Below, in pieces: positions 25,984 to 35,159 of a stretch of DNA of 64,000 nt. The notes beneath the pieces were generated by a model. It saw nothing but the letters and a program-made list of their open reading frames with translations, was not told the origin of the DNA and made no database searches. Numbering within the stretch: the stretch's first letter is position 1; the number at the start of each line of letters is the position of its first letter. A program made the translations under genes and the position numbers. The DNA lies in the NCBI RefSeq assembly GCF_000521785.1, contig NZ_JALZ01000011.1, positions 1-64,000 of the forward strand, written 5' to 3'. This DNA is from Roseivivax halodurans JCM 10272 (lineage in GTDB: Bacteria; Pseudomonadota; Alphaproteobacteria; Rhodobacterales; Rhodobacteraceae).

Positions 25984-26856
25984 TCAGGCTTCGGCCGTCC
26001 TGCGGAAAAGCCGGACCATCTCGGGCACGTAGGCCTGCCCGGTCTCTCCGTCGGAGACCGACCGGATCGCGGCCGAGACGCCGTCCGCGACGGTGCGCTG
26101 CGCGCCCGCGGCCCCGGCCATCTCGCGGTAATAGTCGATGTCCTTGCCCGCGTTCGCGATCGCGAAGGGCAGGGCGCTGCGATCCCCGTTCAGGATGTAG
26201 GGCGAGAGCCGGTCGAGCGCCGCGCTCGCGCCGCCGCCATTCGCCAGCACTTCCACCAGCACGGCCGGATCGACACCCGCATCGGCCGATTGCGCCGCCG
26301 CCTCGGCGAGGAGCGTCATGAAGCCCACAGAGACGTAATTGTGCAGAAGCTTCAGCCGGTGCCCGTGACCGAGCGGCCCGACATGGGCAACGCTCTCGGT
26401 GAAGCTCTCCAGCACCGGGCGCACTCTCTCTAGGGTCTCGGCCTCGCCGCCCACCAGAAGGTTGAGCGTGCCGGCATGCGCATGCGCGGCCGTGCGCGTC
26501 ATCGGCGCGTCGAGATAGGCGCCGCCGGCCTCGGCCGTGCGCGCGCCCATGGTCAGCGTCGTCTCCGGCAGCGAGGTCGAGCAGTCCACTATCACCGTCC
26601 CGGGGCGGAGTGCGGGCAGCAGGCCCTCCATCACCGCCGCGACCTGCGGCGCACCGGTCACGCAGAGCAGGATCACGTCACAGCTCTCAGCAATCTCTGC
26701 CGGTTCCCCGACCGCGATGCCGCCGAGTGCGACGATCTCCTCGGTGGGCTGGTTGCCCGGATGGTCGAGAAAGGTCAGCGCATGGCCGCCCCGCGCCAGA
26801 ACGTTGCGCGCGATCCCGTGGCCCATGAGGCCCACGCCGATCAGTCCGACATTCAT
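25984..26856 (-). CDS. NAD(P)-dependent beta-hydroxyacid dehydrogenase
   Basis: The 290-residue protein belongs to the 3-hydroxyisobutyrate/6-phosphogluconate dehydrogenase superfamily. The dinucleotide motif is GLIGVGLMGHGIARN (4-18), the substrate motif DCSTSLPETT, and the catalytic lysine lies in GHRLKLLHNYVSVG (about 170). Likely substrates are small hydroxy acids such as 3-hydroxyisobutyrate, tartronate semialdehyde or sulfolactaldehyde-type compounds; the sequence does not decide. It stands between the aldehyde dehydrogenase and the TRAP genes on the same strand, 32 and 85 bases apart. Confidence 0.88.
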   Translation of the reverse strand: MNVGLIGVGLMGHGIARNVLARGGHALTFLDHPGNQPTEEIVALGGIAVGEPAEIAESCDVILLCVTGAPQVAAVMEGLLPALRPGTVIVDCSTSLPETTLTMGARTAEAGGAYLDAPMTRTAAHAHAGTLNLLVGGEAETLERVRPVLESFTESVAHVGPLGHGHRLKLLHNYVSVGFMTLLAEAAAQSADAGVDPAVLVEVLANGGGASAALDRLSPYILNGDRSALPFAIANAGKDIDYYREMAGAAGAQRTVADGVSAAIRSVSDGETGQAYVPEMVRLFRRTAEA

Positions 26857-26888
26857 GATGGTGTCCCCCTGCAGTGCCGCGGGCAGTG

Positions 26889-28379
26889 TCAGTCCGCGTT
26901 GATCCAGATCGCCTTGGTGTCGAGATATTCCTCGACATGCTCGGATCCGCCCTCGCGCCCGTAGCCCGACATCTTCATGCCGCCGAAGGGCACCGCCGGG
27001 TCGATTGCGTGATACATGTTCACCCAGACCGAGCCCGCCTTCAGCCGGTTGGCCAGCTTGTGCGCGGTGCCGAGATGGGTCGAGAACACGCCCGCCGCGA
27101 GCCCGTAAGGCGTGGCATTGGCACGGGCCACCACCTCGTCGAGCGTGTCGAACGGCATGGCCGAGATCACCGGGCCGAAGATCTCCTCGCGCGCGATGCT
27201 CATCTCGTCCGTCACGCCGCCGAAGACGGTGGGCTGGAAGAAATGCCCGCCGCCGAGGCCGGTCCCCGTCGCGCGTCCTCCGCCTGTCACGACTTCTGCG
27301 CCCTCAACGGGACCGGCCGACAGGTAACCCTCGATCCGTTCCGCCTGACGGCCCGAGATGATCGGGCCGACCTCCGTGTCGGGCGCGATGCCGTGCCCGA
27401 TCTTCAGCTTCGACGCGTAGTCGGCCACACGCCGCACGAACTCGTCGTGGATCTCGCGCGCAACGAAGAGCCGCGAGCCCGCGATGCAGATCTGACCCGA
27501 ATTGGCGAAGACCGCCATCGCGGCCACCGGCACCGCCTTGTCGATATCCGCGTCGCGACAGACGATGACCGGGGACTTGCCGCCAAGCTCGAGCGACACG
27601 CGCTTGAGGTTGCCGGTCGCCGCCCGGGCGATGGCCTGACCGGTCGCGGTCGAGCCCGTGAAGACGATCTTGTCGACGCCCGGATGTTCGGCCAACGCGG
27701 CGCCGGCCTCGGCGCCCGTTCCCGTGACGATGTTGAGCACGCCGTCCGGGAGCCCCGCCTCCTGCATGATCCGGGCGATCATGAGCACGGTCAGCGAGGC
27801 CTCCTCGGAGGGTTTCAGGACGATCGTGCAGCCGGTGGCGAGCGCCGGTGCAATCTTCCAGACGGACCCGGCGATCGGCGCGTTCCACGGGATGATCGCA
27901 CCCACGACGCCCACAGGCTCGCGTACGGTCGAGGAATAGATCTCGCCCGGGAAGGAATTCGGAATGGTCTGGCCGTGTACGCTGACGGCCTGGCCCGCGT
28001 AGAACCGCAGCATCCCCAGCACCCGCCGCTGGTTGGCGAGCGTGCGCGCAATCGGCATCCCCATGTCGAGCGTGTCCGAAAGACAGAGCCTGTCCCATTC
28101 GGCCTCGAACCGCTCGGCGATCCGGAGCAGCAGGTTCTGCCGCTCGTAAGGCGTGAAGGTCGACCAGGGCCCCTCGAACGCGCGCCGCGCCGCCTGCACG
28201 GCGGCGTCGATATCGGCGGCATCGCCCCGCGGGACAGTGGCGAGGAGCGTTCCGTCAGCCGGATTCGTCGCCTTCATCTCGCGCCCGGATTGCGCCGCAC
28301 ACCATGCGCCGTCCACGAACATGTGCCGGAACGTCCCGTCGTAGAGCTCCGTCGCGGATGCCTGCCAATCCTTCATCAT
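26889..28379 (-). CDS. Aldehyde dehydrogenase family protein
   Basis: The 496-residue enzyme oxidises an aldehyde to an acid with NAD(P). Catalytic residues are Cys298 in FANSGQICIAGSR and Glu264 in LELGGKSP; the cofactor motif is VFTGSTATGQAI, and PWNAPI and KPSEEASL are typical. It resembles betaine-aldehyde, DhaS or vanillin-type dehydrogenases. The paired ATG codons at 28379/28376 follow GGGAGAAC. It is the first gene of a probable operon with the hydroxyacid dehydrogenase and dctPQM. The true substrate is unknown. Confidence 0.92.
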   Translation of the reverse strand: MMKDWQASATELYDGTFRHMFVDGAWCAAQSGREMKATNPADGTLLATVPRGDAADIDAAVQAARRAFEGPWSTFTPYERQNLLLRIAERFEAEWDRLCLSDTLDMGMPIARTLANQRRVLGMLRFYAGQAVSVHGQTIPNSFPGEIYSSTVREPVGVVGAIIPWNAPIAGSVWKIAPALATGCTIVLKPSEEASLTVLMIARIMQEAGLPDGVLNIVTGTGAEAGAALAEHPGVDKIVFTGSTATGQAIARAATGNLKRVSLELGGKSPVIVCRDADIDKAVPVAAMAVFANSGQICIAGSRLFVAREIHDEFVRRVADYASKLKIGHGIAPDTEVGPIISGRQAERIEGYLSAGPVEGAEVVTGGGRATGTGLGGGHFFQPTVFGGVTDEMSIAREEIFGPVISAMPFDTLDEVVARANATPYGLAAGVFSTHLGTAHKLANRLKAGSVWVNMYHAIDPAVPFGGMKMSGYGREGGSEHVEEYLDTKAIWINAD

Positions 28380-28654
28380 GTTCTCCCGAGGGCGCGGTCC
28401 ATCGTGTCGCGGCGTTGATGGCCGCAGCATGGTCCGAACACAAGCGGGCTTCCGAACGATGCCAGCAATTGTCGGGGCCATTTCAAAGCCGTGACGCCTT
28501 TGCGCAAGGCATACCGGCCCGGGTTCAGGACCTCCGAAGACCGCTTTCCCCGCGCGCGATACGGCGACACTTCCGTGAAGTCGCATATGATTTCTGCGGA
28601 ACACATGGCCCCCGCACGCATTTCGATCACAAGATGATGACACAGGAGGCCAAG

Positions 28655-28885
28655 ATGCCCGAACGCAAGAGATCCGAAGACGGACACCGCGAGACGGAAG
28701 ACGTTCTCGGCCAGAAGCCGGAGGATCTTCCCGAGAGCCCCGACCACGAGGGCCGCGCCGGTGGCGAGCTGAACCGCAAGGTCGGCACGCGCGACGAGAT
28801 GAAGAATTACGACGACGACAGCGACGGCAAGACCCGTCCGCTCGGCGGCGACAAGGACGGCAGCGGCGACAAGGAGAACATGTAA
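28655..28885 (+). CDS. Small acidic hydrophilic protein
   Basis: This 76-residue protein is not recognised. It is very hydrophilic and disorder-prone, with no aromatic core: MPERKRSEDGHRETEDV, then a Pro/Glu stretch and a Gly/Asp/Lys-rich tail. AGGAGG lies five bases before ATG 28655, an excellent site, and decides the start over ATGs at 28634 and 28637. Its stop overlaps the start of the Host_attach gene (TAATG). The 275-base gap upstream, shared with the divergent aldehyde dehydrogenase gene, shows no clear promoter. Confidence 0.7.
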   Translation: MPERKRSEDGHRETEDVLGQKPEDLPESPDHEGRAGGELNRKVGTRDEMKNYDDDSDGKTRPLGGDKDGSGDKENM

Positions 28886-29334
28886 TGAGCGTCCTCACGG
28901 AAGGCACTTTCGTACTCGTCGCCGACGGCGAGAAGGCCCTGTTCCTGCGCAACAAGGGCGATGCTGAGTTCCCCAGCCTCGAGGTCGTGCGCGAGGAAGA
29001 GCGGGACAACCCGAAGGATTCCGAGCAATCCGCCAACAAGCCGGGCCGCGCTCAGGACAGCGGCCGCCAGCAGACGTCGGCGATGGACGACACCGACTGG
29101 CACGAGCTGGCCAAGGAGCGCTTCGCCGACGATCTGGCGGACATCCTCTTCAAGCAGGCGCACAAGCACAAGTTCGACCGCCTCGTGATCGCCGCAGCCC
29201 CCAAGGTTCTGGGCGAGCTGCGCAACAAGATGCACAAGGAGGTTAAGTCCCGCGTCGTGGCCGAGGTGGCCAAGGACCTGACCAACCATCCGCCGCACGA
29301 GATGGAAAAGGTGCTCAGCGAAAACGTCGAATAA
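28885..29334 (+). CDS. Host_attach family protein
   Basis: The 149-residue protein matches the 'host attachment' family (PF10116): VLVADGEKALFLRNKG at the start, WHELAKERFADDLADIL in the middle, and the RLVIAAAPKVLGELRNKMHKEVKSRV core. The name comes from plant-associated bacteria; as I recall, the fold is related to bacterial eRF1-like (baeRF) proteins, so a role in translation quality control is possible. It is cytosolic. AAGGAG precedes it and it overlaps the small acidic gene by one base. A strong terminator follows. Confidence 0.85.
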   Translation: MSVLTEGTFVLVADGEKALFLRNKGDAEFPSLEVVREEERDNPKDSEQSANKPGRAQDSGRQQTSAMDDTDWHELAKERFADDLADILFKQAHKHKFDRLVIAAAPKVLGELRNKMHKEVKSRVVAEVAKDLTNHPPHEMEKVLSENVE

Positions 29335-29351
29335 GCGACGCCTCAATTAAG

Positions 29352-29383
29352 ATACCGGCCAAATTGGCCGGTATTTTTCTTTT
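29352..29383 (+). terminator. Intrinsic terminator of the Host_attach gene pair
   Basis: ATACCGGCC-AAATT-GGCCGGTAT is a perfect 9-bp stem followed by TTTTCTTTT. It lies 17 bases after the stop at 29334. Confidence 0.92.
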
Positions 29384-29455
29384 GATCGAATTCGTTTTTC
29401 TGTCACATTTCTAACGTGCCGGCGCTGCGGCAGGTGTCAGGACGACGCATTTCCC

Positions 29456-29890
29456 ATGACCGACATAAGCCTCATCGCGCAGACCTTCCTGTCCGGCTTT
29501 TTCGACATCGACGGACGCGGAACGATCGAGAGCGTCGTCTCCCGGAACGTGCGCGTCACCGGCGTCGAAGGCCTCGACATCCGCGGCAGGGTCGAATTGC
29601 TGAGGTTTCACAACATGGTCTGGTGCCAGGTGGACCTGCTCAAGGCGGAGCCCGTGGTCGTGCTCCGGGATCCCCCCTGGATCAGCTATCTCTGCGATCT
29701 GTCGCTTCGCGAGGGTCGGAGCGGCATCGCCGCAAGAGACAGGTTCCAGATCACCATGCGGATCGAAGGCGGCCGGATCGTGGAGATCGTCGCCTTCGTC
29801 AATTTTCTCGCGCTTTTCGAGACGATCGGCCGCCTGCCGCCGCGCACCCTCGACCGCTGCCTCGCCGGCGAGGTCATGCGCGCGGTCTGA
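29456..29890 (+). CDS. NTF2-like (SnoaL-type) protein
   Basis: The 144-residue protein looks like an NTF2-like cone fold: an N-terminal helix (LIAQTFLSGFFDIDGRG), then alternating strands including VRVTGVEGLDIRGR, and a final IEGGRIVEIVAFVNFLALF. The family holds small isomerases, hydrolases and binding proteins; I cannot name a substrate. Only a distant AGGA precedes the ATG. It stands alone between a terminator and the rarD gene. The fold call is moderate. Confidence 0.6.
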   Translation: MTDISLIAQTFLSGFFDIDGRGTIESVVSRNVRVTGVEGLDIRGRVELLRFHNMVWCQVDLLKAEPVVVLRDPPWISYLCDLSLREGRSGIAARDRFQITMRIEGGRIVEIVAFVNFLALFETIGRLPPRTLDRCLAGEVMRAV

Positions 29891-29956
29891 CGCCTGGCCT
29901 CTGGTCCTCGCCTGCGCCGCCCGCTAGCAATGGGGCGAACAGAGGACCGGACTTTC

Positions 29957-30874
29957 ATGACCAGCGAACGGGCAGGGATCCTGTCGATGGTGGGCGCCTG
30001 CACCATCTGGGGATCGTCGCCGCTTTACTACAAACTCCTCGCCGACGTGCCCCCGGACGAGGTGCTGGCCCACCGCACGCTCTGGTCGCTGGTGTTCTTC
30101 GCCGGGGTGCTGATCGTCCAGCGTCGCCTCTCCGGTGTCGCCCGCGCGCTCGGAGACAGGCGCACGGCGCTCACGCTGGCCTTCTCGGCCGTGATGATCT
30201 CCTGCAACTGGTTCCTCTTCATCTACTCGATCCAGATCGAGCGGGCGACCGAGGCCAGCCTCGGCTACTACATCTTCCCGCTCGTCGCCGTCCTCCTCGG
30301 CGTCGTCGCCTTCGGCGAACGGCTGAAGCGGCTCGAAGCGGCGGCCGTCGCGCTCGCCGCGACCGCGGTCGCGCTCCTCGCGTGGCGCGAGGGCCAGCTG
30401 CCTTACGTCTCGCTCCTCCTTGCCGGCACCTTCGGCTTCTACGGCCTCGCCAAGAAGCGCATCGCCACAGGCGCCGTCGTTTCGGTCACGACCGAGGTCA
30501 CTCTGCTGGCGCCGCTCGCGCTCGGCTGGCTGATCTGGCTGCATGTGGGGCAGGGGACAGGGATCTGGGGCCACGACGCCCGCGCCACCTTCCTGCTGAT
30601 GCTGTCGGGGCCGATCACCGCCGCGCCGCTCATCCTCTTCAGCTACGCCTCGCAGCGCGTGGCGCTCAGCACCGTCGGGCTGATCCAGTACCTCAACCCG
30701 ACGCTGCAATTCCTCTGCGCGACCCTGGTCTTCCGTGAACCCTTCGGGCTGGCCCAGGCGGCGGCCTTCGCGCTGATTTGGACCGCGCTCGGCCTCTACA
30801 GCGCCGCGCGGTTCGGCGCCGAGCGGAAGCGCCGCAGGGCCTCGGTCAGCTCGGTCACCGATCCGCAGATCTGA
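29957..30874 (+). CDS. rarD: EamA family transporter RarD
   Basis: The 305-residue inner-membrane protein has ten hydrophobic helices and the RarD pattern: GACTIWGSSPLYYKLL at the start, AHRTLWSL, NWFLFIYSIQ and GLIQYLNPTLQFL late in the protein. It is a drug/metabolite-type permease whose substrate is uncertain. ATG 29957 starts MTSERAGILS. Its last 79 bases overlap the 3' end of the convergent LOG-family gene. Confidence 0.9.
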   Translation: MTSERAGILSMVGACTIWGSSPLYYKLLADVPPDEVLAHRTLWSLVFFAGVLIVQRRLSGVARALGDRRTALTLAFSAVMISCNWFLFIYSIQIERATEASLGYYIFPLVAVLLGVVAFGERLKRLEAAAVALAATAVALLAWREGQLPYVSLLLAGTFGFYGLAKKRIATGAVVSVTTEVTLLAPLALGWLIWLHVGQGTGIWGHDARATFLLMLSGPITAAPLILFSYASQRVALSTVGLIQYLNPTLQFLCATLVFREPFGLAQAAAFALIWTALGLYSAARFGAERKRRRASVSSVTDPQI

Positions 30875-31368
30875 ACCGCCTCGAGCATTGTCCCGCCGGC
30901 GAACCCGGTCTCGACGACGTGCGACAGGAGCGTCCGCAGCGGCTCCCAGAAGCCGCCGACATTGAGCAGGAAGATCGGCTTGTCATGGAGCCCGAGCTGC
31001 CGCCATGTCAGCACCTCGAAGAATTCGTCGAGCGTTCCGGCACCCCCGGGCAGAACGCAGATCGCATCGGCGTTCATCACCATGACCTTCTTGCGCTCAT
31101 GCATCGTCTCGGTGACGAAGAAGCGCGTGAGGTCCCGCTTGCCGACCTCCCATGCGACGAGATGCTGGGGGATCACGCCGAAGGTGTCGGCGCCGGCCTC
31201 CTGCGCCGAGCGCGCGACCGCTCCCATCAGCCCCACGTCGCCCGCCCCGTAGACGAGCCGCCAGCCCGCCTCGCCGATGGCGCGACCGGTCTCCTCGGCG
31301 GATTGCATGTAGGCGGGATCGTTGCCGGGCCGCGCGCCGCAATAGACGCAGACTGAAAACTCGCTCAT
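30796..31368 (-). CDS. LOG family protein (TIGR00730)
   Basis: The 190-residue protein is a Rossmann-fold LOG/lysine-decarboxylase-like protein. It begins SVCVYCGARPG and has the nucleotide-monophosphate motif PGGAGTLDEFFE with KKVMVMNADA before it. Members are cytokinin-type 5'-monophosphate phosphoribohydrolases or general nucleotide 5'-monophosphate nucleosidases. The start at 31368 is the family N-terminus. The last 26 codons lie opposite the rarD coding end; both stop codons are intact. Confidence 0.92.
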   Translation of the reverse strand: MSEFSVCVYCGARPGNDPAYMQSAEETGRAIGEAGWRLVYGAGDVGLMGAVARSAQEAGADTFGVIPQHLVAWEVGKRDLTRFFVTETMHERKKVMVMNADAICVLPGGAGTLDEFFEVLTWRQLGLHDKPIFLLNVGGFWEPLRTLLSHVVETGFAGGTMLEAVQICGSVTELTEALRRFRSAPNRAAL

Positions 31369-31395
31369 CTCGATTCTGTCCCTGATCTTGGGGTT

Positions 31396-31424
31396 TTGAC
31401 GGTCGCTGGCGGCACTGCTATACA
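31396..31424 (+). promoter_or_regulatory. Sigma-70 promoter of the LysM gene
   Basis: TTGACG (31396-31401), exactly 17 bases, then TATACA (31419-31424): a near-consensus housekeeping promoter 60 bases upstream of the LysM gene start. Confidence 0.75.
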
Positions 31425-31483
31425 CATTCAATCGTGCCGAAAACCGCAAGGGCGTCACTGCACGATTGGGGGGAGCGACGACG

Positions 31484-32737
31484 ATGCCGAGGATTGCAGC
31501 AGCCGGACCGACACTCGGGGCGCTCGCCGCCTGTGTCCCGGTGGCGATCCGCTTCTACGTCGCCGGCCGGCAGGGCACCCCGCCGACCGACCCCGTCGCC
31601 GAGGCGCGCCTCTCCGCGCCGGCGACGTCGACTGCGACGGACGATCCCCGTGGCGAAGTGGCGGCGATGACCGGGAGCACCGGAGACGAAGATGCGCTGC
31701 CCGCCGCGGACCCGCATGGCGCCGACCTCGCGCAGGATCCCGGCTCGACCACACCCGGCGCCGCGACGGATCCCGGCCCCGAGGCGCCGCCCGGGACGCC
31801 CAGCTTCGATCTCGTGCGTGTCGATCCGGATGCTCTTTCCATCGTCGCGGGCCGCGCGGCGCCGGGCGCGGAGGTGACGCTCCGGCTCGGCGACACCGAA
31901 ATCGGCCGCGCCACCGCCGACGGGTCGGGACAATTCGCGGTCTTCCCCGAGATGCCGCGGCTCGACACCGCGACAATCCTGACGCTGTCCGCAACCGACG
32001 CGGCAGGCACGCGGTCCGGGACCGAGGAGGTCGTCCTCCTTCCCCAGCGGGCCGCTTCCGGTCCCCGGACGCAAGCCGCGCCCGCCGCTCCGGCACCGGC
32101 CGTCACTCCCGAGACCGACGTCACCGATGTGTCCGCCGCCCCTCCGCAATCCGCCCGAGTGCCGTCCGAGAGGGAAGGCGGGTCCGCCATCGCCATGCTC
32201 CTCTCCGGCCCGGACGGCGTGGAGGCGCTCCCCCCGGCCACCCGGCCCGGCGCACCGGTGCCGCCGGAACGCGACTTCGTCCTGATCGACACGATCAGCT
32301 ACCGCTCCGAGGGCGAGGTGGCCCTGTCCGGCCGCGCCGATCCGCAGGCGCGCGAGGTGCGGGTCTATCTCGACAACCGGGCCATGATCGACGGCAAGGT
32401 GGCGCCGAACGGCCAGTGGCAGGTCGCGCTCGCGGATGTTCGGCCGGGAACCTACACCCTGCGCGTCGACAGCCTCGACGCCTCCGGGGCCGTGACCGCA
32501 CGCGCCGAAAGCCCGTTCCTGCGCGAAAGCCGCGAGGCGCTGGAAGCCGCGACGCCCGAGACCCAGGGCGCACCAGTCCAGGCGGTCACGGTCCAGCCCG
32601 GCAACACGCTCTGGGCCATCGCGCGGGAGCGATACGGCTCGGGGCCGCTCTATGTCCGCCTTTTCGAAGCCAATTCCGACCAGATTCGCGACCCGGACCT
32701 GATCTATCCCGGCCAGGTCTTCTCGATCCCGGATTAG
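31484..32737 (+). CDS. LysM and Ig-like domain envelope protein
   Basis: The 417-residue protein has an N-terminal transmembrane anchor (about 8-27), an acidic Pro/Ala-rich linker, two Ig-like repeats ([18 protein letters not shown] near 115 and [18 protein letters not shown] near 280) and a C-terminal LysM domain (about 367-417: [16 protein letters not shown], ending [11 protein letters not shown]) that binds peptidoglycan. It is probably anchored in the inner membrane with the domains in the periplasm. GGGGGAG precedes ATG 31484; an in-frame TTG 18 bases upstream is less likely. It ends 2 bases before the LysR gene end. Confidence 0.85.
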   Translation: MPRIAAAGPTLGALAACVPVAIRFYVAGRQGTPPTDPVAEARLSAPATSTATDDPRGEVAAMTGSTGDEDALPAADPHGADLAQDPGSTTPGAATDPGPEAPPGTPSFDLVRVDPDALSIVAGRAAPGAEVTLRLGDTEIGRATADGSGQFAVFPEMPRLDTATILTLSATDAAGTRSGTEEVVLLPQRAASGPRTQAAPAAPAPAVTPETDVTDVSAAPPQSARVPSEREGGSAIAMLLSGPDGVEALPPATRPGAPVPPERDFVLIDTISYRSEGEVALSGRADPQAREVRVYLDNRAMIDGKVAPNGQWQVALADVRPGTYTLRVDSLDASGAVTARAESPFLRESREALEAATPETQGAPVQAVTVQPGNTLWAIARERYGSGPLYVRLFEANSDQIRDPDLIYPGQVFSIPD

Positions 32738-32739
32738 GC

Positions 32740-33669
32740 TCAGCGGGGCAGGGGATCGTCCTCCTCCTCGGCCTGGGTCGTCAGCCAGTCGCGGAACTGC
32801 GTCAGCGCCGGCGACATCGGCCGGTCGTCCGGCCAGACGAGGTAATAGGCGCCGAGCGTGATCGCCGGGGCCACGGAGGCGCGCAGGAGCGTGCCGGTCG
32901 CCAGCTCGGTCTCGACGAGGTAATCGGGCAGCAAAGCGACCCCGAGCCCCGCCTGCGCCCCCTCCCGCATCGCCGTGAACTGGTCGAACGTCGTGCCGCC
33001 CCGTGCCATGCGGGTGACCCCGTGCGCCGCGAACCAGTCGCGCCAGGCCTGCGGACGCGTCTCCATCTGCAGGAGGGGCAGACCGGCGAGCCGGGCAGGG
33101 GCCAGCGCTCCGTTCGGCACGAGATCCGGCGCGCAGACCGGCTCCATCCGCTCCGGCCTGAGCCGCAGGCGCGCCACCCCGGCACGGGGCTCGGGACCAC
33201 CGAACTCGATCGACGCATCGAAGGGATCCGTGCCGAAGTCGCAGGGCCGGATCCGGGTCGCGAGGTTCACCGTCACGTCCGTGTGCCGCCGCGTGAAATC
33301 AGGGAGCCGCGGCACCAGCCAGCGCATCCCGAAGGACGGCAGCATGGCAAGATCGAGGCTGCCCGCGCGCCCCGGCAGGCGCAGCGCCAGCGAGGCCTGC
33401 GCGATCCGCTCAAGGCTCGCCCGCACGGTCGCCGCATAATCGCGCGCCGCAGGCAGCAGCTCGAGCGAACGCCGCTCCCGCCGTACCAGCGGCACGCCGA
33501 GCGTGTCCTCGAGCGTCCGGATCTGCCGGCTGACTGCGCTCTGGCTGAGGTCGAGCTCGGAGGCCACCGCCGTCGCGGACCCGAGACGGTCGAGCGCCTC
33601 GAGCGCGCGCAGCGCGCCGAGCGGCGGAATCATGCGGCGGGAGACGGACGTCACTTGCGTTTTCCTCAT
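32740..33669 (-). CDS. LysR family transcriptional regulator
   Basis: The 309-residue protein has an N-terminal winged helix (LGALRALEALDRLGSATAVASELDLS, then QSAVSRQIRTLEDTLG) and a periplasmic-binding-protein-like effector domain. It is divergent from gcdH, so it is probably its regulator, as GcdR is in pseudomonads; the effector could be glutarate or glutaryl-CoA. The start is uncertain: ATG 33669 and ATG 33633 are both possible and neither has a clear ribosome binding site. Confidence 0.9.
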   Translation of the reverse strand: MRKTQVTSVSRRMIPPLGALRALEALDRLGSATAVASELDLSQSAVSRQIRTLEDTLGVPLVRRERRSLELLPAARDYAATVRASLERIAQASLALRLPGRAGSLDLAMLPSFGMRWLVPRLPDFTRRHTDVTVNLATRIRPCDFGTDPFDASIEFGGPEPRAGVARLRLRPERMEPVCAPDLVPNGALAPARLAGLPLLQMETRPQAWRDWFAAHGVTRMARGGTTFDQFTAMREGAQAGLGVALLPDYLVETELATGTLLRASVAPAITLGAYYLVWPDDRPMSPALTQFRDWLTTQAEEEDDPLPR

Positions 33670-33676
33670 GCGTCTA

Positions 33677-33710
33677 TGCGCTATTGTCGTTTTTCCATGA
33701 CGGCAGCGCA
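33677..33710. promoter_or_regulatory. Inverted repeat between lysR and gcdH
   Basis: TGCGCT (33677-33682) and AGCGCA (33705-33710) are perfect inverted half-sites 22 bases apart, midway in the 79-base divergent gap. A LysR tetramer could span them. LysR sites usually follow T-N11-A, which this does not match directly, so it is a candidate only. Confidence 0.3.
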
Positions 33711-33748
33711 AGGTATGGTGGCGCTCAAAGCTGCATGGGAGAGAGACC

Positions 33749-34981
33749 ATGAACGACATGAGCAATCCGAAACCCGCCCTCAAGGATAAGGACGCGCCCA
33801 ATCTCGGCCCCTTCGACTGGGAGGATCCGTTCCGTCTCGTGGATCAGCTCGAGGAAGACGAGCGCATGATCGCCGAAAGCGCGCGCACCTATGCGCAGGA
33901 GAACCTGCAGACCCGCGTCGGCGGCGCCTTCGAGGAAGAGACCGTCGAGCCCGAGATCTTCCGCGAGATGGGAGAGATGGGCCTGCTCGGCGTGACCGTG
34001 CCGGAGGAATATGGCGGGCTCGGCAGCTCGTACGTGTCCTACGGCCTCGTCGCCCGCGAGATCGAGCGCGTCGATTCCGGCTACCGCTCGATGATGTCGG
34101 TTCAGTCGAGCCTCGTGATGTATCCGATCTACGCCTACGGCTCGGAAGAACAGCGCCAGAAATACCTGCCGAAGCTCTCCTCGGGTGAATGGATCGGCTG
34201 CTTCGGCCTGACCGAGCCCGATGCGGGCTCCGACCCCGCGGCGATGAAGACCCGCGCCGAGAAGATCGACGGCGGTTACCGGATCAGCGGCTCCAAGATG
34301 TGGATCTCGAACTCGCCCATCGCCGATGTCTTCGTGGTCTGGGCAAAATCCGACGCCCATGACGGCAAGATCCGCGGCTTCGTGCTGGAAAAGGGCATGA
34401 AGGGCCTTTCCGCGCCCAAGATCGGCAACAAGCTCTCCCTGCGCGCCTCCGTCACCGGCGAGATCGTCATGGAGGGTGTCGAGGTCGGCGAGGACGCGCT
34501 CCTGCCGCATGTCCAGGGCCTCAAGGGCCCCTTCGGCTGCCTCAACCGCGCCCGCTACGGCATCGCCTGGGGCGTGATGGGCGCAGCCGAGTTCTGCTGG
34601 CAGGCGGCCCGGTCCTACGGCCTCGATCGCAAGCAGTTCGGGCGGCCCATCGCCCAGACCCAGCTCTTCCAGAAGAAGCTCGCCGACATGCAGACCGAGA
34701 TCGCGCTCGGCCTGCAGGGCTGCCTGCGCGTCGGCCGCCTGATGGACGAGGCCAAGGGCGCGCCCGAGATGATCTCGATCCTCAAGCGCAACAATTGCGG
34801 CAAGGCGCTCGACATCGCGCGGATGTCCCGCGACATGCATGGCGGCAACGGGATCTCGGGCGAATTCAATGTGATCCGGCACATGGTGAACCTCGAGACG
34901 GTGAACACCTACGAGGGCACCCACGACGTGCACGCGCTGATCCTCGGCCGGGCGCAAACCGGGCTGCAGGCGTTCTACTGA
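33749..34981 (+). CDS. gcdH: Glutaryl-CoA dehydrogenase
   Basis: The 410-residue FAD enzyme oxidises and decarboxylates glutaryl-CoA to crotonyl-CoA in lysine, tryptophan and glutarate breakdown. It has acyl-CoA dehydrogenase motifs [13 protein letters not shown] and [12 protein letters not shown], GcdH-typical [14 protein letters not shown], and the catalytic base Glu389 in [15 protein letters not shown]. The length is normal. It starts MNDMSNPKP after GGGAGAGAGACC. Electrons would pass to ETF. A copy of the composite repeat follows directly, and a LysR gene lies divergently upstream. Confidence 0.95.
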   Translation: MNDMSNPKPALKDKDAPNLGPFDWEDPFRLVDQLEEDERMIAESARTYAQENLQTRVGGAFEEETVEPEIFREMGEMGLLGVTVPEEYGGLGSSYVSYGLVAREIERVDSGYRSMMSVQSSLVMYPIYAYGSEEQRQKYLPKLSSGEWIGCFGLTEPDAGSDPAAMKTRAEKIDGGYRISGSKMWISNSPIADVFVVWAKSDAHDGKIRGFVLEKGMKGLSAPKIGNKLSLRASVTGEIVMEGVEVGEDALLPHVQGLKGPFGCLNRARYGIAWGVMGAAEFCWQAARSYGLDRKQFGRPIAQTQLFQKKLADMQTEIALGLQGCLRVGRLMDEAKGAPEMISILKRNNCGKALDIARMSRDMHGGNGISGEFNVIRHMVNLETVNTYEGTHDVHALILGRAQTGLQAFY

Positions 34982-34996
34982 CCCAGGCTTGGGCCA

Positions 34997-35046
34997 GCGA
35001 GGGGCCAGCCCCTCGCGCTCCCCGGGATATTTTCGTCAAGAAGAAG
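34997..35046 (+). repeat. Composite intergenic repeat, copy 3
   Basis: GCGAGGGGC-CA-GCCCCTCGC (34997-35016) forms a 9-bp stem with a 2-nt loop, followed by GCTCCCCGGGATATTTTCG and TCAAGAAGAAG. It begins 16 bases after the gcdH stop, where the stem and the TTTT could act as a terminator. The rest of the gap to 35160 holds nothing recognised. Confidence 0.7.
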
Positions 35047-35159
35047 CAGAACGCGCCGGTCGGCCGGGATCGACAAGGGGCGCGGCCGGCCGCGGATGGA
35101 GCGGGTTCGCGCCGCCGACGACCATGGCGCAGACCCATGCGGGGCTGCCGCTCTCATCC

